64,000 nucleotides of DNA from assembly GCF_017916425.1 (NCBI RefSeq), contig NZ_JAFMSX010000003.1, positions 62,001 through 126,000 of the forward strand, in the 5' to 3' direction. The DNA comes from Nocardioides sp. SYSU D00065. Its GTDB lineage: Bacteria; Actinomycetota; Actinomycetes; Propionibacteriales; Nocardioidaceae. A model generated the notes under the pieces. That model was not told the origin of the DNA, did not search any database, and worked only from the letters and a program-made list of their open reading frames with translations. Positions 23,650 to 32,757 of this stretch are shown here, piece by piece. Every line of letters starts with the position of its first letter. Position 1 is the first letter of the stretch. The position numbers and the translations under genes are program-made.

Positions 23650-26010
23650 TCAGGGTCGGGCGTCGACAGCGGGTCGCCGCAGCTGCATGCGCGCCGTCGG
23701 CGTGGCCGTGGCGGTGGGTGTCGCCGTCGGGACCGGGGTCGTGGGGACGGGGTCGGTCGGCACCGGAGTCGTCGGCACCGGGGTCGTCGGGACCGGCGTC
23801 GTCGGCGTCGGGGTCGTCGGTGTCTGGGTCGGCGTCGGTGTCTGGGTCGGAGTCGGCGTCTGGGTCGGCACGCCGCCGGTCTCGGTCGGGCGGTTGGTCG
23901 GCCGCGGCGGAGGCGGAGGCGGCGAGGAGGTGGTGGTCGGCGGCGCGACGTACTCGTGCCCGTCGTCGGGCGCGTCGCCGTCGACGAACACGGGCTCGGG
24001 GAACTCCTCGACCTCCATGCCCTCCATCACGCGCTGCATGATCGCGGTCCAGGTCTTGGCCGGGTAGTTGCCGCCGAAGTAGCCCGAGCGCCCGTCGCTG
24101 CTGGTGGGCAGCCACAGGTCGGCGCCGTCGGGCCGCGGCACGTCGAGCCCATCGCGACCGCGGCCGCGCACGTACATCACCGCCGTGGAGATCTGCGGCG
24201 TCATGCCGACGAACCAGGAGGAGGACACCTCGTCGTCGGCGTTGGTCGCGGTGCCGGTCTTGCCGGCGGCCGGTCGCGCGAGGGCGAGCGCCTCGGTGCC
24301 CGAGCCGGAGCTGACGACCTGCTGGAGGGCGTACGTCACGTCGGCGGCGATGTCGGGGTCGACGGTCTGCTTGCTGCGCTCCTTGGCCTCGTAGAGGACC
24401 TTGCCGTCCTTGTCGACGACCTTCTGCAGCACGTGCACCTCGTTGCGGGTGCCGCCGTTGGCCAAGGTGGCGTATGCGTTGGCCATGTTGATCGGGCTCA
24501 CCTGGGCGGTGCCGAGCGTCACGCCGACTTCGTTCTTGAGGTCGATCGACTTGCGCGGGATGCCCCAGCGCTCGGGCTCGTTGCCGGGGATGCCGAGGTC
24601 CTCGGCGGCCTGGATGACCTTCTGCGGGCCGTCCTCCATGGAGTCGACCATGTCGACGAAGGCGGTGTTCACCGAGTTCTCGGTGGCGCTGAGCATCGAG
24701 ACCGCGGAGCCGTAGTCGGTGTCGCCCTGGTTGCCGAACTCGGTGCCGGCGATGTCGATCGGGCTGTTGCCCTCGAAGGTGTCGTAAAGGGAGAAGCCGT
24801 CGCGGATGGCCGCGACGTCGGTGGCCGCCTTCATCGTCGAGCCGGCCATGCCGCCGGCCACCGCCCAGTTGATCTGCGAGTCGAGGTAGTTCTGACCGCC
24901 GTAGAAGCCGAGCAGCTCGCCGGTCCGGGTGTCGACGGTCGCGGCGCCGACGTGCAGGTCGGCGTCGCCGACCGGTCCGGGCATGCCCGCGTCGGGGCGC
25001 TGCTCGACGACCGCCTCCTCGACGTCGGCCATCACCTGCGGGTCGAACGTGGTGGTGATCCGCAGCCCGCCGCCATCGATCTCGTCCTCGCTGGCGATCC
25101 CGCGGTCGAGGATCTCCTGCTTGACCAGCGCGAGCATGTGACCGCGCTGGCCGCCGTACTGGCTCTGGGCCTCGACCTTCGGGAACTTGGGCAGCCGCTT
25201 GATGGCGGTGTCGCGCTCCTCGCTGGTGATCGTGCCCATCTCGGCCATGCTGTCGAGGACGTAGGCGTAGCGGCCCTTGAGGTCCTGCTTGGCCTCCTTG
25301 CCGTTGGCCGGGTCGTACTGCGAGGGGTTGTTGAGCACGGTGGCGAGCACCGCGGACTCCCGCAGGCTGAGGTCCTTGGCGTCGTGGTCGAAGTACGCCT
25401 TGGCAGCGGCCTGGATGCCGTAGGCGCCCCGGCCGAAGTAGATGGTGTTGAGGTAGCCCTCGAGCACCTCGGACTTGCTGAGCTGCTGCTGGATCTTGAG
25501 CGAGACGATCGCTTCCTTGATCTTGCGCTTGTAGCTCTGCTCGCTGGTGAGGTAGAGGATCTTGACGTACTGCTGGGTGATGGTGGACGCACCCTGGCGG
25601 GCGTTGCCGCGGGCGTTGGAGAACAGGGCGCGCACGATGCCCTTGGGGTCGATGCCCTTGTCGGTCCAGAACGTCTGGTTCTCGGCGGCGACGACCGCGT
25701 CCTGCATGGTCTGGGGCATCTCCGAGAGCGGGATCGACTCGCGGTTCTGCTCGTCGTAGTAGGTGCCGAGCTGCTGCTCGCCGTCGCGGTAGTAGACGAA
25801 CGTGGTCTGCGCCTGGAACGCCGAGTTGGGTGTCGGGATGCTGATCGCCTGGTAGAGCACCACCACGATGCCGGCCATCACGAGGGCGCCGACGACCCCG
25901 AGGATCGCGAGCACCTTGACGACCTTGGCCGCCCGCTGGCGCGGCGTGCGCCGGGGCTGGGGGCGTCGGGTCTGGGCCTTGCCGACGGCCCTCCGCTTCT
26001 TCGCACTCAC
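23650..26010 (-). CDS. class A penicillin-binding protein (bifunctional transglycosylase/transpeptidase)
   Basis: 786 residues from the GTG at 26010. A basic cytoplasmic tail and a membrane helix (about 30-55) are followed by the GT51 domain, with catalytic Glu110 in AAENQTFW and GASTITQQYVK. The transpeptidase has Ser391 (STMK), Ser446-x-Asn448 (SVNTAF) and Lys584 (AGKTGT). A C-terminal Pro/Thr stalk of about 100 residues (TPTQTP/TTPVPTTPVP repeats) resembles the PonA1 tail. It polymerises and crosslinks peptidoglycan. TACGCT 6 bases before the GTG suggests a leaderless mRNA. It is coupled to the downstream GT87 gene and divergent from padR, resembling the ponA1-Rv0051 arrangement of mycobacteria. 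Confidence 0.95.
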   Translation of the reverse strand: MSAKKRRAVGKAQTRRPQPRRTPRQRAAKVVKVLAILGVVGALVMAGIVVVLYQAISIPTPNSAFQAQTTFVYYRDGEQQLGTYYDEQNRESIPLSEMPQTMQDAVVAAENQTFWTDKGIDPKGIVRALFSNARGNARQGASTITQQYVKILYLTSEQSYKRKIKEAIVSLKIQQQLSKSEVLEGYLNTIYFGRGAYGIQAAAKAYFDHDAKDLSLRESAVLATVLNNPSQYDPANGKEAKQDLKGRYAYVLDSMAEMGTITSEERDTAIKRLPKFPKVEAQSQYGGQRGHMLALVKQEILDRGIASEDEIDGGGLRITTTFDPQVMADVEEAVVEQRPDAGMPGPVGDADLHVGAATVDTRTGELLGFYGGQNYLDSQINWAVAGGMAGSTMKAATDVAAIRDGFSLYDTFEGNSPIDIAGTEFGNQGDTDYGSAVSMLSATENSVNTAFVDMVDSMEDGPQKVIQAAEDLGIPGNEPERWGIPRKSIDLKNEVGVTLGTAQVSPINMANAYATLANGGTRNEVHVLQKVVDKDGKVLYEAKERSKQTVDPDIAADVTYALQQVVSSGSGTEALALARPAAGKTGTATNADDEVSSSWFVGMTPQISTAVMYVRGRGRDGLDVPRPDGADLWLPTSSDGRSGYFGGNYPAKTWTAIMQRVMEGMEVEEFPEPVFVDGDAPDDGHEYVAPPTTTSSPPPPPPRPTNRPTETGGVPTQTPTPTQTPTPTQTPTTPTPTTPVPTTPVPTTPVPTDPVPTTPVPTATPTATATPTARMQLRRPAVDARP

Positions 26011-26063
26011 CGGGCAAGCGTAAACGGGGCACCGCGCCAACCCGGATTCGTCATCGGCGGATA

Positions 26064-26076
26064 TATCGCTACGATA
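26064..26076. promoter_or_regulatory. putative PadR operator overlapping a -10 element
   Basis: TATCG-cta-CGATA is a perfect inverted repeat. Its right half contains TACGAT (26070-26075), the -10 of padR 7 bases before its ATG. This suggests PadR autorepression, and possibly control of the divergent PBP gene. Confidence 0.5.
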
Positions 26077-26082
26077 GGTCGC

Positions 26083-26670
26083 ATGGCACGCCGTGGTGAC
26101 ACCATCGAGCTCGCGGTCCTCGGACTGCTGCACGAGGGACCCATGCACGGCTACGAGCTGCGCAAGCGCCTCAACCTGATGCTGGGCTGGGGTCGCGTGC
26201 TGTCCTACGGCTCGCTCTACCCGGCGCTGAAGAAGATGCTCCGCGCCAACCTCATCACCGAGGTCGCCGCCACCACGACCACGACGAGCCGTCGACCCCG
26301 GATCGTGTACGAGGTGACCGAGGCGGGCAATGCGGAGTTCCAGCGCCTCATGTCCGAGGTCGGGCCCACGGCGTGGGAGGACGACAACTTCGACATCCGG
26401 TTCGCGTTCTTCTCCTCCACCGACATGGAGATCCGTCTTCGCGTCCTGGAGGGGCGTCGCTCGCGGCTCCAGGAGCGGCTCGCCCGGGTCCAGGCCGAGC
26501 TGGCCCGCACCCAGGCGGAGGTCGACCGCTACGCCGGCGAGCTCCAGCGCCACGGCGTGGAGTCGGTGGAGCGCGAGGTCCGGTGGCTCTCCGACCTCAT
26601 CCGGGCCGAGCGCGGCGACCAGGCACCCGCACCACACGACGCCACCGGCGTCCCGTCGACGACCGACTGA
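26083..26670 (+). CDS. PadR family transcriptional regulator
   Basis: 195 residues. The winged helix is [23 protein letters not shown] ... [22 protein letters not shown] ... [14 protein letters not shown], the PadR signature. The C-terminal half is a long coiled coil ([25 protein letters not shown]) for dimerisation. The Thr-rich insert TTTTTSRRP lies in the wing. It sits just upstream of the inositol-phosphate synthase gene and divergent from the PBP, matching the Rv0047c-ino1 context of mycobacteria. It probably represses itself and perhaps ino1 or envelope genes. The inducer is unknown. Confidence 0.93.
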   Translation: MARRGDTIELAVLGLLHEGPMHGYELRKRLNLMLGWGRVLSYGSLYPALKKMLRANLITEVAATTTTTSRRPRIVYEVTEAGNAEFQRLMSEVGPTAWEDDNFDIRFAFFSSTDMEIRLRVLEGRRSRLQERLARVQAELARTQAEVDRYAGELQRHGVESVEREVRWLSDLIRAERGDQAPAPHDATGVPSTTD

Positions 26671-26729
26671 CCAACCAGCCAACAGACCAGCAGACCTGCA
26701 GACCAGCAGTCAGAGAGAAGGGGAGCCCG

Positions 26730-27821
26730 ATGGGTTCGGTACGAGTAGGCATCGTGGGAGTCGGCAACTGCGCCACCTCCCTCGTCCAGGGCGTTGAGTA
26801 CTACAAGGACGCGGACCCGTCGGCGACCGTGCCGGGTCTCATGCACGTCGTCTTCGGCGACTACCACGTCAAGGACGTCGAGTTCGTCGTGGCGTTCGAC
26901 GTCGACGACAAGAAGGTGGGCAAGGACCTCTCCGAGGCCATCAACGCCTCCGAGAACAACACCATCAAGATCGCCGACGTGCCCACCCTCGGCGTCGAGG
27001 TCAAGCGCGGCCCGACCCTCGACGGCCTCGGCAAGTACTACCGCCAGACCATCGAGGAGTCCGGCGCCGAGCCGGTCGACGTCGTGCAGGCGCTCAAGGA
27101 CGCCGAGGTCGACGTCCTCGTGTCCTACCTCCCGGTGGGCTCGGAGGAGGCCGACAAGTTCTACGCCCAGTGCGCCATCGACGCGGGCGTGGCCTTCGTC
27201 AACGCCCTCCCCGTCTTCATCGCCTCCGACCCGGTGTGGGCCAAGAAGTTCGAGGACGCGGGCGTCCCGATCGTCGGCGACGACATCAAGAGCCAGGTCG
27301 GCGCGACCATCACCCACCGCGTGATGGCCAAGCTGTTCGAGGACCGCGGCGTGGCGCTGGACCGCACGTACCAGCTCAACGTCGGCGGCAACATGGACTT
27401 CAAGAACATGCTCGAGCGCGACCGCCTGGAGTCCAAGAAGGTCTCCAAGACCCAGGCCGTGACGTCGAACCTCAAGGGCGAGCTGGCCGACAAGGTCAGC
27501 GACCGCAACGTCCACATCGGCCCGTCCGACTACGTCGCGTGGCTCGACGACCGCAAGTGGGCCTACGTCCGCCTCGAGGGTCGCGCCTTCGGTGACGTCC
27601 CGCTCAACCTCGAGTACAAGCTCGAGGTCTGGGACTCGCCCAACTCGGCCGGCATCATCATCGACGCGGTCCGCGCCGCCAAGATCGCCAAGGACCGCGG
27701 CATCGGCGGCCCGATCCTGCCCGCGTCGGCCTACCTGATGAAGTCCCCGCCGGTGCAGATGGCCGACGAGACCGGCCGCGCCGAGCTCGAGAAGTTCATC
27801 CGGGGCGACGTCGAGGCCTGA
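26730..27821 (+). CDS. ino1: inositol-3-phosphate synthase
   Basis: 363 residues, the short actinobacterial form. The NAD-binding start [21 protein letters not shown], then [32 protein letters not shown] and [12 protein letters not shown] are family signatures. It converts glucose-6-phosphate to inositol-3-phosphate, feeding phosphatidylinositol, mannosides and mycothiol. AGAAGGGGAGCCCG precedes the ATG. The upstream 60 bases contain CAGACCAGCAG-type direct repeats. It follows padR by 59 bases and is closed by a strong terminator. Confidence 0.97.
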   Translation: MGSVRVGIVGVGNCATSLVQGVEYYKDADPSATVPGLMHVVFGDYHVKDVEFVVAFDVDDKKVGKDLSEAINASENNTIKIADVPTLGVEVKRGPTLDGLGKYYRQTIEESGAEPVDVVQALKDAEVDVLVSYLPVGSEEADKFYAQCAIDAGVAFVNALPVFIASDPVWAKKFEDAGVPIVGDDIKSQVGATITHRVMAKLFEDRGVALDRTYQLNVGGNMDFKNMLERDRLESKKVSKTQAVTSNLKGELADKVSDRNVHIGPSDYVAWLDDRKWAYVRLEGRAFGDVPLNLEYKLEVWDSPNSAGIIIDAVRAAKIAKDRGIGGPILPASAYLMKSPPVQMADETGRAELEKFIRGDVEA

Positions 27822-27858
27822 CGCCCGCCAGCACCCCAGCAGCACCCCAGCAGCACCA

Positions 27859-27900
27859 CGACGGCCCCGCAGGTCCGCACCCGGACCTGCGGGGCCGTCG
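27859..27900 (+). terminator. terminator of ino1
   Basis: A perfect 19-bp inverted repeat (27859-27877 and 27882-27900) with loop CACC, 37 bases after the ino1 stop. A short tandem CACCCCAGCAG repeat lies between stop and stem. The following stretch to 28023 holds only the leader of the ABC transporter. Confidence 0.88.
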
Positions 27901-28023
27901 GCGTACCTCCCGTCCGCTATCCGGGGCCTGCGACGTCAAGCCGTCCGGAGGATAGAAGCGGTTCTCCAGGGGTACGTCCCTTCTCCGGGCTGGAGACGCC
28001 GGCTCCGGTGGAGGGAGATCGAC

Positions 28024-29400
28024 ATGCGGCTTTCCCAGATGGCGGTCGCGGCTCTCGCCGCGTGCCTGCTCGCCGGCTGCGCGCAGGGGACCGGGGACTC
28101 CGAGGAGACGACGGACGTCTCCTTCGACAGCAGCGCGGAGCTCAGCGGCGAGGTCGAGGTGATGGGCTTCGGTGCGGGCGACGAGATCGCGACCGTCCGG
28201 CTCGACCGGGCCGAGGAGGCGCTCGGCGCCGACGTCGATGTCACGCTCGTCGAGGGCGACCTCGACATCCAGCAGTTCCTCTCCTCGGTCGCCTCGGGCG
28301 AGCCGCCCGCGCTGGTGTACGCCGAGCGCAGCCAGATCGGCACCTTCGCCTCGCGCGGCGCGGTCGTCCCGCTGACCGACTGCATCGAGGGCGAGGGCAT
28401 CGACACCTCGGTCTTCCGCGAGTCCGCGCTCGGCGAGGTCACCTTCGACGACGAGGTCTACGGCATCCCCGAGTTCAACGTCGTCCAGCTCACCCAGGCC
28501 AACGCCGACCTCCTCGAGCAGTCCGGGCACACCATCGAGGACGTCAACGGCTCCGACTGGGACGCCGTGCTCGCGGCCAACCAGGACCTCATGAAGGTGG
28601 AGGGCAACAACCTCACCACCATCGGCTACGACAGCAAGCTGCCGGAGTTCCTCCCGCTCTGGGCCAAGGCCAACGGTGCCGACCTGATCTCGGAGGACGG
28701 TCGCACCGCGCAGCTCGACGACCCGGCCGTGGTCGAGGCGCTCGAGTTCGCCGTGTCGGTCTACGACGCTCAGGGCGGGTTCGGCGAGGTGAAGGCGCTG
28801 CGCGACTCCGCCGACTTCTTCGGCGACGGCAACCAGTTCGCGAGCGGCACTCTCGGCGCCATGCCGATGGAGCAGTGGTACGTCAGCGTGCTCAACGACG
28901 TGTCCCCCGACGCACCCATGGCCTTCGACACCGTGCGCGACCTGCAGGGCGAGCCGCTCGCCTGGGCGTCGGGTTCCGCCTGGGCCATCCCCAAGGGCAG
29001 CCCGAACCCCGAGGCGGCCTGCCGCATGGCTCGCGTGATGACCGAGACCGACTCGTGGATCGCGGCCGCCGAGGAGCGGGTGCGGCTGCGCGAGGAGAGC
29101 GGCGGCCTGTTCACCGGCATCCTCACCGCCAACGAGGAGGCCGACGAGGCGGTGCGCGAGATGGCGCCGACCGACGGCGACTCCGTGTGGTCAGAGGCGG
29201 TCGCAGCGATGTACGAGGCCAACGAGCACACGTTCGCCATGCCCGCCAACCCGGCCGGCGACGAGTTCGAGCAGGCCTGGCAGGACGAGGTCAACAAGGT
29301 GCTCAACGGTGACAAGGAGCCGGCCGAGGCGCTGGCCGACGCGCAGGCGACCGCCCAGGAGGCACTCGACGAGGCGTGGGCGAGCTGGGACGAGAAGTGA
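28024..29400 (+). CDS. ABC sugar transporter, substrate-binding lipoprotein (CUT1 type)
   Basis: 458 residues. The lipobox LLAGC places the lipidated Cys at residue 19. The rest is a family 1 extracellular solute-binding protein: SGEVEVMGFGAGDEI, a hinge with VYGIPEFNVVQLTQANADLLE, and the C-terminal AWAIPKGSPNPEAACRMARVMTE. It captures a sugar or oligosaccharide at the membrane surface for the two permeases encoded directly downstream. GGAGGGAGATCGAC precedes the ATG. In the leader (27950-27975) AGAA-gcgg-TTCT may be a LacI-type operator, weakly supported. Substrate unknown. Confidence 0.92.
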   Translation: MRLSQMAVAALAACLLAGCAQGTGDSEETTDVSFDSSAELSGEVEVMGFGAGDEIATVRLDRAEEALGADVDVTLVEGDLDIQQFLSSVASGEPPALVYAERSQIGTFASRGAVVPLTDCIEGEGIDTSVFRESALGEVTFDDEVYGIPEFNVVQLTQANADLLEQSGHTIEDVNGSDWDAVLAANQDLMKVEGNNLTTIGYDSKLPEFLPLWAKANGADLISEDGRTAQLDDPAVVEALEFAVSVYDAQGGFGEVKALRDSADFFGDGNQFASGTLGAMPMEQWYVSVLNDVSPDAPMAFDTVRDLQGEPLAWASGSAWAIPKGSPNPEAACRMARVMTETDSWIAAAEERVRLREESGGLFTGILTANEEADEAVREMAPTDGDSVWSEAVAAMYEANEHTFAMPANPAGDEFEQAWQDEVNKVLNGDKEPAEALADAQATAQEALDEAWASWDEK

Positions 29401-30311
29401 GCGTGGCGGCTCCCGCGCGCCGCAGGAGCAGCGGCCGCGTCGCGTTGCTGTTCATCAGCCCCTGGCTGATCGGGTTCGCCGTCTTTATGGCGTACCCCGT
29501 CCTCTACACCGTCTACCTGTCGCTGACCGACTACGACGTCATCAACGACCCGACGTTCGTGGGCCTGGACAACTACCGCGAGCTGATGGGCGACGAGAAG
29601 GTCGTCCTGGCGATGCGCAACACGTTCGTCTACACGGCGATGGCCGTGCCGGCGCAGCTGGCGATCTCCCTCGCGCTGGCGCTGCTCCTGCAGCGGGCGG
29701 GGCGGGCGGCCGGCTTCTTCCGCACCGCGTTCTTCCTGCCCAAGATGACGCCGCCGGTGGCCGTCGGCGTCCTCCTGCTGCTCCTGCTCAACGGGCAGAG
29801 CGGCCTGGTCAACGAGTTTCTCGCCTGGTTCGGCATCGACGGGCCCAACTGGACCACGGACGCTGCCTGGGTCAAGCCCGGGCTCGTGCTGATGTCGCTA
29901 TGGACGGTGGGCTCGTCGGTGATCATCCTGCTGGCCGCCCTGCAGGAGGTCCCCGAGGAGCTCCTCGACGCCGCCCGCGTCGACGGGGCCGGCTGGTGGA
30001 AGCGGCTGTGGCACGTCGTGCTGCCGATCATCAGCCCGGCCATCTACTTCATCGTCGTGGTCGACACCATCGCCTCGCTGCAGTCCTTCACCGAGGCGTA
30101 CACCGCGTTCTTCGGCGCCGGCAACACGACGTACAGCAACGACGCCGCCCTCTTCTACGCCATCTACCTGTTCCAGCAGGCCTTCGAGTTCCTGCACATG
30201 GGCTACGCCTCGGCGCTGGCCATGCTGCTCTTCCTCGTCGTGATGCTCGTGACCGCGCTGCAGGTGCTCCTCAGCCGGCGGCTGGTCCACTACACCGGAG
30301 ACCGCGCATGA
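29397..30311 (+). CDS. ABC sugar transporter permease (MalF/UgpA type)
   Basis: 304 residues, six predicted helices, starting with the GTG that overlaps the binding-protein stop (GTGA). VALLFISPWLIGFAVFMAYPVLYTVYLSLTDYD is typical of CUT1 permeases. The EAA loop is EVPEELLDAARVDGAGWWKRLWHVVLPIISP, the contact site for the ATPase. It forms the channel with the next protein. Confidence 0.94.
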   Translation: MSVAAPARRRSSGRVALLFISPWLIGFAVFMAYPVLYTVYLSLTDYDVINDPTFVGLDNYRELMGDEKVVLAMRNTFVYTAMAVPAQLAISLALALLLQRAGRAAGFFRTAFFLPKMTPPVAVGVLLLLLLNGQSGLVNEFLAWFGIDGPNWTTDAAWVKPGLVLMSLWTVGSSVIILLAALQEVPEELLDAARVDGAGWWKRLWHVVLPIISPAIYFIVVVDTIASLQSFTEAYTAFFGAGNTTYSNDAALFYAIYLFQQAFEFLHMGYASALAMLLFLVVMLVTALQVLLSRRLVHYTGDRA

Positions 30312-31246
30312 GCACCCTGGACCGAGCCGGCCAGGTCGGCGACACCGGCTCGCCGATCGTCCCGGACGCCACGGCGGCACGACCCACCCCTCGACCGCGC
30401 CCGCAGGCGAGCCGCCCCCGGGGCCGAACCGGCCGCGTGGTGGTGGGCGCGCTGTTGGTGCTGTTCACCATCGCGTTCGTCTACCCGTTCGTGTGGCTGG
30501 TCAGCGCCTCGCTCAAGCCGCGCAGCGACGTCTTCGACAACCGGCTCATCCCGGAGACGCTGACCTTCGACAACTACATCGAGGTCTGGAACGCCGCGCC
30601 GATGGCCGCGTGGCTGCTCAACACCGCCTTCGTCACCGTGATGGCGACCATCACCGTGACCATGTCGAGCGCCCTGGTGGCGTGGGGCTTCGCGCGCTAC
30701 CGCTTCCGGGGACGCAACCTGCTCTTCGGGCTGGTCCTGGCCTCGATGATGATCCCCGGCGCCGCCACCATGATCCCGACCTACCTGATCTGGGACTCCC
30801 TCGGCATGGTCGGCACCCTCACCCCGCTGTGGGCGGGCAACGTGTTCGGCACGGCGTTCTACATCTTCCTGCTCCGCCAGTTCTTCCTCGGCCTGCCGAC
30901 CGAGCTGTTCGACGCCGCGGAGATGGACGGCGCCGGGCACTGGCGGGTGTTCTGGCACATCGCGCTGCCGCTGACCCGGCCAGCCCTCGTCGTGGTGGCG
31001 CTGTTCGAGTTCCAGGCGGCGTGGACCGACCTGATGCGCGGGCTGATCTACCTGCGCGACCGCGAGGACTTCACCGTGCCGCGCGGGCTGAAGTCGATGC
31101 TGGACCAGTTCGGCTTCGGCGGCGAGTGGCACTGGGAGCTGGTCGTCACCGCGAGCGTCATCACGACAGTGCCGATGATCGTGGTGTTCTTCCTGGGCCA
31201 GAAGCAGATCATCCAGGGCGTCGCCAGCACGGGGACCAAGGGCTAG
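30308..31246 (+). CDS. ABC sugar transporter permease (MalG/UgpE type)
   Basis: 312 residues. An unusual Pro/Arg-rich N-terminal tail of about 40 residues precedes the six helices. The EAA loop is GLPTELFDAAEMDGAGHWRVFWHIALPLTRPAL. The ATG overlaps the stop of the first permease (ATGA). No ATPase gene follows in this operon, so it probably uses a shared MsiK-like ATPase encoded elsewhere, as is usual for actinobacterial CUT1 systems. Confidence 0.94.
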   Translation: MSTLDRAGQVGDTGSPIVPDATAARPTPRPRPQASRPRGRTGRVVVGALLVLFTIAFVYPFVWLVSASLKPRSDVFDNRLIPETLTFDNYIEVWNAAPMAAWLLNTAFVTVMATITVTMSSALVAWGFARYRFRGRNLLFGLVLASMMIPGAATMIPTYLIWDSLGMVGTLTPLWAGNVFGTAFYIFLLRQFFLGLPTELFDAAEMDGAGHWRVFWHIALPLTRPALVVVALFEFQAAWTDLMRGLIYLRDREDFTVPRGLKSMLDQFGFGGEWHWELVVTASVITTVPMIVVFFLGQKQIIQGVASTGTKG

Positions 31247-31252
31247 ACCGGG

Positions 31253-32704
31253 TCACGCCCCGCGGTCGGCCCACCAGGCGCGCAGCGCCGCCTCGGCCCG
31301 CTCGGGCGACTGCGGCCCCTCGTCCATCCGCAGCTCGAGCAGGAAGCGGTAGGCCGCGCCGACCTCCGGGCCCGGCCCGATGCCGAGCACCTCCATGATG
31401 CGGGTGCCGTCGAGGTCCGGCCGGATCGCGGCCAGCTCCTCCTCCTCGCCGAGACGCGCGATGCGCTCCTCGAGGGAGTCGTAGGTGCGTCGCAGGCGGT
31501 CGGCCTTGCGCTGGTTGCGGGTCGTGCAGTCGGCGCGCGTGAGGATGTGCAGCCGCTCGAGCTGGTCGCCGGCGTCGCGCACGTAGCGACGTACGGCGCT
31601 GTCGGTCCACTCCCCCGACCCGTAGCCGTGGAAGCGCAGGTGGAGCTCGACGAGCCGCGACACCGCCTCGATGTCGGAGTTGGAGAAGCGCAGCGCCTGC
31701 ATGCGCTTGCGCGTCAGCTTGGCGCCCACGACGTCGTGGTGGTGGAAGGTGACCACCCCGCCGGGCTCGAAGCGCCGCGTCCGCGGCTTGCCGACGTCGT
31801 GCATCAGGGCCGCGAACCGCGAGACGAAGTCCGGCCCGCCACCGAGCCGGTGCTCGAGCTCGATCGACTGCTCGAGCACGGTGAGGGTGTGCTCGTAGAC
31901 GTCCTTGTGGCGGTGGTGCTCGTCGCGCTCGAGCGCCAGGGCGGGCAGCTCGGGCAGGACGTACGCCGCCAGCCCGGTGTCGACGAGCAGCGTGAGACCG
32001 AGTCTGGGGTGGGGCGCGCACACCAGCTTGACCAGCTCGTCGCGCACCCGCTCGGCGGAGATGATCTCGATGCGCCCGGCCATCGCGGTCATCGCCTCGA
32101 CCACGTCCGGCGCGACCGCGAAGCCGAGCTGCGCGGCGAACCGGGCCGCGCGCATCATGCGCAGCGGGTCGTCGCTGAAGGAGTCCTCGGGCCGGCCCGG
32201 GGTGCGCAGCACCCGCTCGGCGAGGTCGACGATCCCGCCGAAGTGGTCCACGAACTCGCGGCCCGGCACCCGCACCGCCATCGCGTTGACCGTGAAGTCG
32301 CGCCGGCCCAGGTCGCCGGCGAGGGTGTCGCCGAAGTCGACGTCGGGCTTGCGCGAGGACGGGTCGTAGGTCTCGGAGCGGTAGGTGGTGATCTCGACCT
32401 GCCACGGACCCTTGCGGCAGCCGATGGTGCCGAAGGCGCGACCCATGTCCCACACGGCGTCGGCCCAGCCGGAGACCAGTCGCTCGGTCACCTCGGGACG
32501 GGCGGACGTGGTGAAGTCGAGGTCCTGCTGGAGGCGGCCGATCATTGCGTCGCGGACCGGGCCGCCCACGAGGGCGAGCTCTTCACCGGCGGCGGCGAAC
32601 AGCTCCCCGAGCTCGTCGATGACCGAGCCGATGCGCGCCAGCTCGGTGGCGACGCGGCTTTGGATCTCGACGATCGTGAGCGGTTGCAGGGCAGCGTCGG
32701 ACAC
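31253..32704 (-). CDS. cca: CCA tRNA nucleotidyltransferase
   Basis: 483 residues from the GTG at 32704. The head domain has LVGGPVRDAMIGRLQQDLDFTTSARP (GG and DxD motifs for nucleotide and metal), with RRDFTVNAMAV and RMMRAARFAAQLGF. The C-terminal part has an HD domain (HKDVYEHTLTVLEQ ... ALMHDVGKP). It builds or repairs the 3' CCA of tRNAs, which matters here because the tRNA-Ile at 62.4 kb lacks an encoded CCA. TAGACT lies 8 bases before the GTG (leaderless type). It diverges from the DUF6049 gene across 53 bases, the standard order beside mviN/murJ. Confidence 0.96.
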   Translation of the reverse strand: MSDAALQPLTIVEIQSRVATELARIGSVIDELGELFAAAGEELALVGGPVRDAMIGRLQQDLDFTTSARPEVTERLVSGWADAVWDMGRAFGTIGCRKGPWQVEITTYRSETYDPSSRKPDVDFGDTLAGDLGRRDFTVNAMAVRVPGREFVDHFGGIVDLAERVLRTPGRPEDSFSDDPLRMMRAARFAAQLGFAVAPDVVEAMTAMAGRIEIISAERVRDELVKLVCAPHPRLGLTLLVDTGLAAYVLPELPALALERDEHHRHKDVYEHTLTVLEQSIELEHRLGGGPDFVSRFAALMHDVGKPRTRRFEPGGVVTFHHHDVVGAKLTRKRMQALRFSNSDIEAVSRLVELHLRFHGYGSGEWTDSAVRRYVRDAGDQLERLHILTRADCTTRNQRKADRLRRTYDSLEERIARLGEEEELAAIRPDLDGTRIMEVLGIGPGPEVGAAYRFLLELRMDEGPQSPERAEAALRAWWADRGA

Positions 32705-32757
32705 GACGGGCCAGTCTACGTCCCTGTCGCGGCCCACCCCTCATCTAGCATCGGTGC

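Noticed and set aside
28024..31246. Missing ABC ATPase as a sign of a broken operon
   Set aside because: CUT1 sugar importers in actinobacteria usually share an MsiK-type ATPase encoded elsewhere; the three genes here are intact and coupled.
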